A stretch of DNA of 64,000 nucleotides. It comes from Bin5 sp965208965. Its GTDB lineage: Bacteria > Chloroflexota > Anaerolineae > Caldilineales > Caldilineaceae. Shown here piece by piece: positions 27,326-35,485 of this stretch; the stretch's first letter is position 1; each line of letters starts with the position of its first letter. Under the pieces are notes generated by a model. It was not told where the DNA came from. It saw only the letters and a program-made list of their open reading frames with translations, and did not search any database. The position numbers and the translations under genes are program-made. Location of the stretch: positions 2,728,001-2,792,000 of the forward strand of contig OZ242384.1 in assembly GCA_965208965.1 (NCBI GenBank), in the 5' to 3' direction.

Positions 27326-27455
27326 ATAAAATAGGGCGGCAATGCGAAGCCATATGCCGACCCAAACTGACAACCAGGTCGCGGTCTTGGCGTACTGTCG
27401 CCCTTTACGACCACGGCGCTCACAGGAGCGACGCGCAATGACCGTCGAACTCAAT
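27326..27455 (+). repeat. 130-bp direct repeat, copy 2 (native abiEi 5' region)
   Basis: Second copy of the repeat at 26350-26479. It retains the inverted repeat in degraded form (about 27335-27361) and runs into the intact AbiEi-type gene through its sixth codon. Confidence 0.8.
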
Positions 27456-28040
27456 GAAGAGATCCTCCACGACGCCGGCATCGGCAGCTTCTTTCGTCCC
27501 AGCCAGCTGGAACCGCTGGGAATCCCCTACCACAGACTGCGACAACTTGAGAGGACAGAAGCTGTCGAGCGCATCGGCTGGGGCCTCTACCGCCTTGCCG
27601 CCGCCGAACTTACCGAGTGCTACTCAGTAGCTCGCGTCTGCGCCCAAGTCCCCAATTCCATCGTCTGCCTCCTTTCCGCGCTTCAAGTGCATGGCATCGG
27701 CACACAACTCCCACACCAGATCTGGGTCGCCATTTCGCATAAGGCAAAGCCCCCAGTCCTGACCAATGTCGCGATTCGTCTAATCCGCTTCAGCGGCGCG
27801 GCCTGGACCTATGGCGTCCAGGAAACGAAATTCGAGGGCGTGCCGGCTCGCATCACGTCACCGGCCCGCACCGTCGTCGACTGTTTCCGGTTCCAGCGCC
27901 TGATCGGGAGAGAGACGGCGCTGGAGGCGCTGCGGGAAGGACTACAGGACGGGAAGGTGACCACGGCGGCTCTGAGGCGCACGCTTGAGGAGTTGCCCTC
28001 GCGCAGCCTCAGAGCCATACTGGAGGCGGGTGTGCTATGA
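27438..28040 (+). CDS. AbiEi-type antitoxin/transcriptional regulator, no cognate toxin seen
   Basis: About 200 residues from the ATG at 27438. The N-terminal winged-helix (FFRPSQLEPLGIPYHRLRQLE and VERIGWGLYRL) and the following AbiEi domain (ARVCAQVPNSIVCLLSAL, VWVAISH-like strand, ITSPARTVVDCFRF) match antitoxins of type IV AbiE systems. Known AbiEi proteins repress their own operon by binding upstream inverted repeats, and one lies upstream here. The expected AbiEii nucleotidyltransferase is absent. A 16-codon frame overlapping the stop (ATGA at 28037) ends at once, and hsdS follows. It may now regulate the hsd genes (inference). Confidence 0.75.
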   Translation: MTVELNEEILHDAGIGSFFRPSQLEPLGIPYHRLRQLERTEAVERIGWGLYRLAAAELTECYSVARVCAQVPNSIVCLLSALQVHGIGTQLPHQIWVAISHKAKPPVLTNVAIRLIRFSGAAWTYGVQETKFEGVPARITSPARTVVDCFRFQRLIGRETALEALREGLQDGKVTTAALRRTLEELPSRSLRAILEAGVL

Positions 28041-28074
28041 CTGTTAGGCAATACCATATTGAGAATGCACAAAC

Positions 28075-29441
28075 ATGGCAACTTTGAACCCAAAGCATAA
28101 ACACTATTCCACCTACAAGTCGTCCGGTACTGAGTGGCTCGGCGATGTGCCCGCGCATTGGGAGGTGAAGCGCCTACGTCATGCTTCCGAAATGCGGGTA
28201 AGCAATGTCGATAAACACACGAAGGAGTACGAGTCGCGGGTCAGTCTCTGCAATTATGTCGATGTATACAACAACGAATACATTACCGAACGGATAGAAT
28301 TCATGTCGGCCACCGCAACTCTCGCTGAAATTGGTCGCTTCCGGTTAGAAGTCGGCGATGTCCTGATCACAAAGGATTCAGAGAAATGGGATGACATTGG
28401 AGTACCTGCATTGGTCCAGCATGTTGCAGACGACCTGATTTGTGGATACCACTTGGCGCTATTGCGATCATCTAAGTCCAAGTTAGATGGCGGGTTTCTA
28501 TTTCGGGCCTTGCAGAGTCCAGTTGTAAGTTCCCAGTTCCACGTAGAAGCGAAAGGAGTTACCCGTTACGGGCTAACCCACGACTCAATAAAATCCATCC
28601 AATTGCCTATCCCACCCATTTTCGAACAGCGCGCCATCGCCGCCTTCCTGGACCACGAGACAGCGAAGATCGACGCCCTGGTATCCAAGAAGGAGCGGCT
28701 GATCGAACTGCTCCAGGAGAAACGCGTCGCCCTTATCAGCCACACCGTTACCAAGGGCCTCGACCCCGACGCACCAATGAAAGACTCTGGCATCGAGTGG
28801 CTGGGGGAGATTCCTGCACACTGGGAAGTGCTTCGGTTGCGATATCTCATTGAAGATAAATTAACCTATGGTGCCAATGCGGCGGCAGAGTACGTTGACT
28901 CCAACTGGCCACGTTATCTTCGTATCACTGACTTTGCCCCGGATGGTACATTACGAGAAGACACCTTTCGAAGTCTACCCCCTGAAATGCCAGTGATCAC
29001 CTAGTTGAGCCCGGTGACTTGCTCCTGGCGCGTAGTGGGGCAACTGTGGGCAAGGTTTTCCTGGTAGATGCCGAAATAGGCCAAGCATGTCATGCGGGTT
29101 ATCTCATTAGAGTTCGCCCTCGGAGGGGTCTTATTGAGCCAAAATACCTTTTTGCATTCGCCATGAGTCACGGATTCGCTTGCTGGAAGGATTCGACCTT
29201 CATAATCGCGACTATTCAAAACATTAGCGCTGAAAAGTATGCTAATTTGCCAGTCCCTACGCCGCCCACTTCTGAACAACGGGCCATCACCGCATTCTTG
29301 GATCGGGGAACAGCCAGACTCGACAACCTTATCATCAAAACGCATGAGGCAGTCGAACTGCTTAAAGAGCTCCGCACCGCCCTCATTTCTGCCGCAGTAA
29401 CCGGCAAGATGGACGTCAGAGAGAAGACTGAATGTACGTAG
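28075..29441 (+). pseudogene. hsdS: Type I restriction specificity subunit, frameshifted in second target domain
   Basis: HsdS with two repeated target-recognition units. Each begins with a matching motif: GTEWLGDVPAHWEVKRLR (about residue 18) and GIEWLGEIPAHWEVLRLR (about 239). The first unit and the central conserved helix (FEQRAIAAFLDHETAKIDAL) are complete. The second unit breaks after PPEMPVIT at a TAG (29002-29004). The next frame continues with LVEPGDLLLARSGATVGK through SEQRAITAFLDRGTARLDNL to 29441. One lost base near 29000 explains it, giving 455 residues when restored. As written, the first frame could still make a one-and-a-half-domain protein. It overlaps hsdR by 10 bp. Confidence 0.85.
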
Positions 29442-32400
29442 ATGTTTCTGAAAAGGCCTTCGAAGACGCCATAGAAACCGGCTTACTCCGGCACGCCGAA
29501 AGCGCGTTTGGTGAGGAACGAAGCTCCTACCTGGATACGAAACCCGGCGGCTACAACCAGCGCAAATCCGAAGACTATGACGCTAGCCTGTGCCTGATCC
29601 CGCGCGATGCGCTCGACTTCGTGCTTGCAACGCAGCCCCAGGAGTGGGAGAAGCTGACCCAGCATCACGGAGATCAGGTGAAGGAACGGTTCCTGAAGCG
29701 TCTGTCATCCGAGCTACGCAGCCGGGGCGCGCTCGACGTCCTGCGCCTTGGAATCAAGGACATGGGCTGCCGCTTCCAGCTCGCCTACTTCCGCCCCGCA
29801 AGCGGTCTGAATGAAGAAACTCGAATGCTGTACCGGGGCAACGTCTTTTCCTTTGTCCGGCAGCTTCACTACAGTGAGAAGAACAACAACAGCCTGGACC
29901 TTGCGCTCTTTCTCAACGGCATTCCCATCTTCACCGGAGAGCTAAAGAACCCGCTCACGGGTCAGTCCGTTCTGGACGCCATCCACCAGTACCGTACGGA
30001 CCGCGATCCCCGTGAGCCGCTGCTGTCCTACGGACGCTGCCTGGCGCACTTCGCCGTCGATCCCGATCTGGTCTATGTGACAACGCACTTGGCAAAGACT
30101 GAGACGCGTTTCCTGCCCTTCAACCGGGGGAAGTTCGGCGGCGCCGGCAACCCGCCCGTCCCGCCTTCCCAGAGTGGTTACCCTACATCCTATCTTTGGG
30201 AGGAAACCTGGGCGCCTGACAGCGTGCTGGATCTGGTGCGCCAGTTCATCTACGAAGTCCGGGAGGAGGATGAAAATGGCAAAAAAACGAGCAAGCGCTT
30301 CCTCATCTTCCCCCGCTACCAGCAGCTAGACTGTGTACGCAAACTGGTATCCGATGCACGCGAGCAAGGAACGGGGCGGCGTTATCTGATTCAGCACTCC
30401 GCAGGAAGCGGCAAGACCTTCACCATCGCATGGCTTGCCCATCAACTCTCTACCCTGCACGGCGCCGATGATCGCCGCGTCTTCGACTCCATCGTGGTGA
30501 TATCCGACCGGCGCGTGCTGGACCGGCAGCTGCAGACCGCGATGCGCCAGTTCGAGCAGACGCTGGGCGTTGTCGAAAACATCGACACCACTTCGCGGCA
30601 GCTCAAGGAAGCCCTCGAATCCGGCAAGACGATCATCGTAACCACGCTGCAGAAGTTCCCCGTCATCGCGCAGGAGATCGGCAGTCTGCCGGGCCGGCGG
30701 TTTGCCTTGATCGTGGACGAGGCGCACTCCTCGCAGTCCGGCGAAGGCGCCCAGGGGCCGAAGGAGGTCCTCGCCTCGGCCACCCTCGAAGCGGCGGAGG
30801 AACAGGAGCGCGGCAGCGCTGTGGAGGAGGTAGACGAGCTGGACAATGTGGTGCTAACACAAATGGCGAGGCGAAAGCAGCCTGCAAACGTTTCGACCTT
30901 CGCCTTCACCGCGACCCCGAAGTCCAAAACGATGGAGCTCTTCGGCGAGCGCCGGCCCGACGGCTCATATGCGCCGTTCCATCTCTACAGCATGCGCCAG
31001 GCAATCGAGGAAGGATTCATTCTCGACGTTTTGGCGAGCTACACAACCTATCGGTCCTATTGGAAGCTGTATAAGACGATCGAAGACGACCCCAGTTATG
31101 ACAAGGCAAAGGCCGCCTATCTGCTGAAGGCGTACGTAGACCTGCATCCGCATGCAATTGAAGAGAAAGTGGGGATCATGGTCGAGCACTTCATGGCAAA
31201 GTCACAGCATGAAGTCGGCGGCAGGGCCAAAGCGATGATCGTGACCCGTTCCCGTCTGCACGCTGTGCGCTACAAGCTGGCCGTGGACCGGCGCCTGGCA
31301 GAGCTCGGCAGTCCATTCAAGGCTCTCGTCGCCTTTTCGGGTACCGTGCAGGACGGCGTCGCCTCCTACACCGAAGCCGGGATGAACGGTATCCCGGAAG
31401 TCCAGACGGCCCGGACTTTCGAAGGCCCTGAATACCGGTTTCTGGTTGTCGCCAACAAATTCCAGACCGGATTCGACCAGCCTTTGTTGCATACCATGTA
31501 TGTGGACAAGAAGCTTGGCGGCGTCAACGCCGTGCAGACCCTGTCGCGGCTGAACCGGGTCCACCCGCACAAATCCGGCACAATGGTCCTGGACTTCACG
31601 AACGAAGCGGATGACATTCAGGCCGCCTTCCAGCCCTACTATGAGACGACAATCCTGTCGGAGGCAACCGACCCCAATCTGCTTTACGAGATTCAAACCC
31701 AGCTCAAAGCATTTCCAGTCTACACCGATGAAGACGTGGAAGCCTTTGCGCGGTTGTTCTTCAGCGGCAATACGACCCAGGATCAGATCTATGCCGCTCT
31801 CGCCCCGCCTGTCGACCGCTTCTCCGACCTGCAGGAGGACGAGCAGCGGGACTTCCGCAGCCAGCTCGCCGACTACGTGAAACTGTATTCGTTCCTTGCC
31901 CAGGTGCTGACTTTCCTGGACGCCGATCTTGAGAAGCTCTACGTCTTCGCCCGGCAACTGCGCCGCTTGCTCAAGGTCGACCGGGAAGAGTTGCCTCTCG
32001 AAATCCAGCAGAACATCGACATGGAGTCCTATCGAATCCAGCAAATCACTGATGGAAAGATCGACTTGGAACGGGTTGGCGACAAGCTGGAGCCGATACG
32101 CACGAAGGAACAAGGCCAAACCCCACCGGAGGAGCTGGAAGCCCTTTCCCGCATCATAGCCGACCTCAACGACCGCTTCGGCATCGAGATGGGCCCCGAA
32201 CACCGCATCACCCTCAACCGGATGATGGAGCGGCTGCAAGAAGACACCGCCCTCGAGGTAGCCGCCACGGTCAACCCCCCGGAAAACGTCCGCATCGCAT
32301 TCGACTACAAAGTCGAGCAGGTCATCCAGGAGATCGTTGACCAGAACTTCGACCTCTACAAGCGAATAACCGACGACCCGGCCTTCGGGGACGCAATCAA

Positions 32401-32461
32401 GAATCACCTCTTCGATCAGTACCTCCATCGGAATCGCAGCGACAGGGACGCCGGCAGTTGA
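29432..32461 (+). CDS. hsdR: Type I restriction endonuclease subunit R
   Basis: A 1009-residue motor-nuclease. The N-terminal PD-(D/E)XK nuclease is visible as LDLALF and GELKN (about 155-174). The superfamily 2 translocase follows, with Walker A SAGSGKT (about 324), DEAH (about 430), TFAFTATPK and the later TGFDQPLL and LSRLNR motifs. The C-terminal third is helical for docking to M2S. All motifs are intact, so restriction activity depends on a working HsdS. The start overlaps hsdS. Its stop lies 11 bp before an IS fragment. Confidence 0.93.
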   Translation: MYVDVSEKAFEDAIETGLLRHAESAFGEERSSYLDTKPGGYNQRKSEDYDASLCLIPRDALDFVLATQPQEWEKLTQHHGDQVKERFLKRLSSELRSRGALDVLRLGIKDMGCRFQLAYFRPASGLNEETRMLYRGNVFSFVRQLHYSEKNNNSLDLALFLNGIPIFTGELKNPLTGQSVLDAIHQYRTDRDPREPLLSYGRCLAHFAVDPDLVYVTTHLAKTETRFLPFNRGKFGGAGNPPVPPSQSGYPTSYLWEETWAPDSVLDLVRQFIYEVREEDENGKKTSKRFLIFPRYQQLDCVRKLVSDAREQGTGRRYLIQHSAGSGKTFTIAWLAHQLSTLHGADDRRVFDSIVVISDRRVLDRQLQTAMRQFEQTLGVVENIDTTSRQLKEALESGKTIIVTTLQKFPVIAQEIGSLPGRRFALIVDEAHSSQSGEGAQGPKEVLASATLEAAEEQERGSAVEEVDELDNVVLTQMARRKQPANVSTFAFTATPKSKTMELFGERRPDGSYAPFHLYSMRQAIEEGFILDVLASYTTYRSYWKLYKTIEDDPSYDKAKAAYLLKAYVDLHPHAIEEKVGIMVEHFMAKSQHEVGGRAKAMIVTRSRLHAVRYKLAVDRRLAELGSPFKALVAFSGTVQDGVASYTEAGMNGIPEVQTARTFEGPEYRFLVVANKFQTGFDQPLLHTMYVDKKLGGVNAVQTLSRLNRVHPHKSGTMVLDFTNEADDIQAAFQPYYETTILSEATDPNLLYEIQTQLKAFPVYTDEDVEAFARLFFSGNTTQDQIYAALAPPVDRFSDLQEDEQRDFRSQLADYVKLYSFLAQVLTFLDADLEKLYVFARQLRRLLKVDREELPLEIQQNIDMESYRIQQITDGKIDLERVGDKLEPIRTKEQGQTPPEELEALSRIIADLNDRFGIEMGPEHRITLNRMMERLQEDTALEVAATVNPPENVRIAFDYKVEQVIQEIVDQNFDLYKRITDDPAFGDAIKNHLFDQYLHRNRSDRDAGS

Positions 32462-32471
32462 TGAGTATAGC

Positions 32472-32636
32472 TGGGCTATCGTCCTGCTGCCTTCAACCGC
32501 TTCCAGCGCAACCCGAAACTTGAAGGCCGCCGTGTGTCGCCGCCGTTTCTTGACCATCGTGCTGCCCCTCCACAGGCTTGGTGAATTGCTCCATTATACA
32601 CCTTAGCTTGTGGTCCAGTTTTTGGGGCCAAGCTCA
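32472..32636 (-). mobile_element. IS3-family end fragment, copy 1
   Basis: On the minus strand this reads an IS left end (TGAGCTTGGCCCCAAAAACT...) and the start of OrfA, MVKKRRRHTAAFKF, which stops being IS-like after about 27 codons. Roughly 90 percent identical by eye to 34104-34268 in opposite orientation. The terminal end points toward copy 2. Not a functional element. Confidence 0.8.
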
Positions 32637-32644
32637 CAAGCTCA

Positions 32645-33394
32645 TCAATCAAGAACAAACGCTATCAGCATCAGTCCAAGGACGGCTCCGCCGATTCCGG
32701 CTGTTGCCAACAGGGTAAAGTAACTGAAATCTTCTTTCTTGTACTTCCATGTCACTATTCCCAGGCCAAGGGCCACGAGCGCACCTAACGGTATGAACAC
32801 CGTAGAGGTGAGGTTGGTGTTGAATGACCCATAAATCGGGCTAGGTCCAAAAAAGAAGCCCGCAAAACCTGCCACGACCGCACTGAGGACACGCCACTTC
32901 CCCATGGTGTCTCTCCTTATGGTTATTGTGCTGTAGCTTCCAGCACGAGGCCACCAAATCAGCAGGACAACCAAGCCGATCAAAACGAACGGGATGTTGC
33001 ACAATGACTGCATGATGATCAATTCACAGTATTTTTCAAACGTGTAGAAGTCCAGCCCATCGCAAACCTCTTCTGCGCGTATCTTGTCCACAATCTGCAA
33101 AAGAGCGTTGATGATGACCGCCATCAACATTGCGATTCCAAGGCTTCTGATTTGAGTCTCTCTTTTCAGCATCCAAAACGAAGGGACGATAACGAGCAGC
33201 AGGACCAAAAGCTCCAGAACCGGAAGGGCAAAGAAATTCAGGTTGGTGTACCGCCTGTAGTCGATTTGTTCCAGTTGGTGGAGCCCCACAACCCCTGCTC
33301 GCAGCAGGGCCGCTAACGCCGCAACGCGGATTGCGCGACCTAGTGTGGAGTAAGGTTTTGGTTGTGTCGTGTGCTGACTGGCGACGCTACCCAC
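32645..33394 (-). CDS. Hypothetical multi-pass membrane protein
   Basis: A 249-residue protein (GTG start at 33394) with about six hydrophobic segments: residues about 22-36, 56-76, 83-103, 125-148, 166-186 and 195-215, plus one at the C-terminus. Two Cys residues sit in a loop (EEVCDGLDFYTFEKYCEL). No family recognised. Base composition is lower in GC than the flanking genes. It lies between two inverted IS3 fragments with another small membrane-protein gene, so it was probably acquired. Confidence 0.6.
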   Translation of the reverse strand: MGSVASQHTTQPKPYSTLGRAIRVAALAALLRAGVVGLHQLEQIDYRRYTNLNFFALPVLELLVLLLVIVPSFWMLKRETQIRSLGIAMLMAVIINALLQIVDKIRAEEVCDGLDFYTFEKYCELIIMQSLCNIPFVLIGLVVLLIWWPRAGSYSTITIRRDTMGKWRVLSAVVAGFAGFFFGPSPIYGSFNTNLTSTVFIPLGALVALGLGIVTWKYKKEDFSYFTLLATAGIGGAVLGLMLIAFVLD

Positions 33395-33584
33395 ATTTCA
33401 CTCCGTATTTGTCGGATTGGTTGCTGGGCGGATCACTACAGATGACGCGGGCAATCGAAACCGTTGCCCAATCGCCGACGTTCTTGTCCACCAGGAAGTA
33501 ACGCCATTTGCTGGGCGGGGAGTTGTCGTGTTTATGGAACTGTAACGGCCCGGAATGGACGCTGTGGCTGGCACGTATGCCTAC

Positions 33585-33965
33585 CTAGTGGAATGAGTTA
33601 TGGGAGTATTTCCTGAAAAATCTGAAGTAGTGGAAGGGGAAGAACACGCTCAAAACTAAAGAAAATCCCAACCATGCCCACGCTACCCAAGTTGGAATCT
33701 CAACAAAGTTGTCCACGACCATCCCCAGAGGGACACCGATAACAAAAAGCATGATCCAGAACACGGCGAAATTCCGGTCAAACCTGGGTGGTATGACCCA
33801 GATCAAAAAGAGAAGCAACGCAAGCCCGATAGCAATCTCTGGGAAGGACTGTTCCCCTTCAACTATCGCCCAAATCAAGAAGATCACCACCCCGTAATAC
33901 GGTGCGAGCTTCTTTTGTGTCTCTATGTCCACATTTGCCTTCCTCTTGCTATACTGAGACGGCAT
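33585..33965 (-). CDS. Hypothetical small membrane protein
   Basis: A 126-residue protein with four hydrophobic segments (about 24-40, 44-60, 66-86 and 91-110) and charged termini. No family recognised. It precedes the 249-residue membrane-protein gene on the same strand. After its TAG the same frame stays open for about 65 codons (SKWRYFLVDKNVGDWATVSIARV and onward) up to the next start. That stretch looks coding, but it has no start of its own and may be the rest of a lost gene. Lower GC than the core genome. Confidence 0.55.
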   Translation of the reverse strand: MPSQYSKRKANVDIETQKKLAPYYGVVIFLIWAIVEGEQSFPEIAIGLALLLFLIWVIPPRFDRNFAVFWIMLFVIGVPLGMVVDNFVEIPTWVAWAWLGFSLVLSVFFPFHYFRFFRKYSHNSFH

Positions 33966-34103
33966 CTACAGATGAAGCATAACACATTAGGATGACGTTT
34001 TTCACGATTCTGTATACCGATTTGGGTAGACGAATGTACCGATTTCGGTAGACTTATAGTAATTGATATATAATTTAATTGTCAATCTTTGCTGGCAGAT
34101 TAG

Positions 34104-34268
34104 TGAGCTTGGCCCCAAAAACTGGACCACAAGCTAAGGTGTATAATGGAGCAATTCATCCAGCCTGTGGAGGGGCGGAACGATGGTCAAGAAACGGCGG
34201 CGACACACGGCGGCCTTCAAGTTCCGGTTTGCACTGGAGGCGTTCGAAGGCAGCAAAACGATTAGCTA
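34104..34268 (+). mobile_element. IS3-family end fragment, copy 2
   Basis: IS left end followed by the first 27 or so codons of OrfA (ATG at 34183, MVKKRRRHTAAFKF). It is truncated within a few bases of the same OrfA position as copy 1 (32472-32636) and is in the opposite orientation. The region between the copies is the membrane-gene block. Confidence 0.8.
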
Positions 34269-34318
34269 TCCCGCCAAGACGGTCCAGGGGCAGTGGCCCT
34301 ACTCCCTCCCATACAATG

Positions 34319-34341
34319 ACATATAATAAATATCATTATAT
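34319..34341. repeat. AT-rich inverted repeat
   Basis: CATATAAT and ATTATATG separated by 7 bases, just after the IS3 fragment. Possible protein-binding site or hairpin. Confidence 0.5.
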
Positions 34342-34797
34342 GTTTAGTCGATTTTTTTCACGCAAACTCTCGTAAGCTCTCGTGCAACGCTCGTACATCT
34401 CTCGTACGAGCGTTTGGCGTGCGCAAGCAAGCATCCCCCGGTTTCGCGAGATTATCCTGACACCTTATCTCTTCAAACCTAGCCCGAATCCTTGCCCCGG
34501 TACCAACAGGTGGGGCGTCGATTCCGCCTGCGCGCGGCTGCTCGAACTGTGATGCCATGCGCTCCGGAGAATAGGCAGGATGGCGCCACGGACACCGGAA
34601 ATGGCAGCCATGTGCTTTCCCTATCCCCTGACGAGTCTGCCGCGATCTTCGCCACTGTCTAAGCCGACAGCCCGTCAAGCGAAAGGACCTGCGCGGCTGC
34701 ACGCCCATGCTCAATTGCATCGACAACATGTAATTATTGCTACGATCTATCCCAAATCTCACCCAAAAAACGCTTTTGAGCGGACAAAGCGGACATA

Positions 34798-34817
34798 TTT
34801 ATGAAAAAATTCATAAA
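34798..34817. repeat. Perfect inverted repeat
   Basis: TTTATGAA and TTCATAAA around four A bases. No gene adjacent; role unknown. Confidence 0.5.
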
Positions 34818-35066
34818 AAATACCCCCGATCTTCCGCCGGGTCCCCCTTCACGAATGGACCGCCATCCAGGCGCAATTCACGCGTCGCCCTCATCCAGAC
34901 ACAGGGCAATCCCATCTTTCTCGACCAGCGCCTCTTGAGGGCATGACTGTAGGGATATCCCAAATGCGTGCCTTCGTACTAGATCGTTGACGTTTTTCTG
35001 AATAACGACTTTCGAGCGCAGATTGCGGCTGATCGCAAAGCGGGCGGTCTGCCGCCATCATCAAAG

Positions 35067-35173
35067 GGCGCCGCAGCTGCGCAAAGAAAATTCGATACGC
35101 CTTTGGTGTTCTCCGCGCCCCTCCGCGGACAAAAGGGTGTTCTTCGCGACCCTTCGCGTGACTTCGCGGATCA
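35067..35173 (+). repeat. Dispersed direct repeat, right boundary of the restriction island
   Basis: Matches 24069-24142 but carries about 33 extra bases, arranged as a second half-unit (GTGTTCTCCGCGCCCCTCCGCG then GTGTTCTTCGCG). Same orientation as the left copy. Confidence 0.7.
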
Positions 35174-35485
35174 ATTGGTTTTGTTTGTCACAACATGCAA
35201 GCGAGAAGAATCCCTGTCAGGCCTACCGGCTTTCCGTTCTTGCTGAATTTTGAGCGGCCTCCCCAAAATAGCAACGAACCCTAACCCCTGAGCACTGACC
35301 ACTGCAGTTGTGCGGTCGGGCCTTCGGCCTTCCCTTGTGCGGGGGGAGGCGCAATCCTGGAGGTTTTCTAAACTGCATCTTTCCTCCTCAAGAAGTCGAC
35401 CGTTCTCCTCTTGACCTCACAAAGTAAAATAGGTAATGGTGACGGCCGCGCAGTCTCAGCCCACGGCCGGTCACGAGGGCACATT

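Larger units (their letters stand above)
33966..35485. other. Gene-poor right end of the restriction island
   Basis: About 1.5 kb with no gene I can support. It contains an AT-rich stretch (33980-34085), IS3 fragment copy 2, two inverted repeats (34319-34341 and 34798-34817), a run of CTCGT-containing units around 34366-34411 including the palindrome CTCGTACGAG, and the dispersed repeat at 35067-35173. Short open frames here lack family features. Confidence 0.5.

Noticed and set aside
31202..32557. A 451-codon minus-strand frame beginning with IS3 OrfA residues and running through hsdR.
   Set aside because: Only the first 30 or so codons are IS-derived. The rest is the antisense of hsdR, which has all its motifs, so it is not a real fusion protein.
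33398..33584. Open stretch after the TAG of the 126-residue membrane-protein gene, continuing in frame to the next gene.
   Set aside because: It has no start codon or ribosome site of its own and readthrough is unproven, so it is mentioned only in the evidence of the upstream gene.
34366..34411. CTCGT-containing units as a CRISPR-like or iteron array.
   Set aside because: The units are short, irregular and without spacers of constant length, and no cas or replication gene is near.
34358..34762. A 134-codon minus-strand frame in the gene-poor region.
   Set aside because: The translation is Arg/Pro-rich with no domain or plausible start context and crosses repeats. Treated as non-coding.
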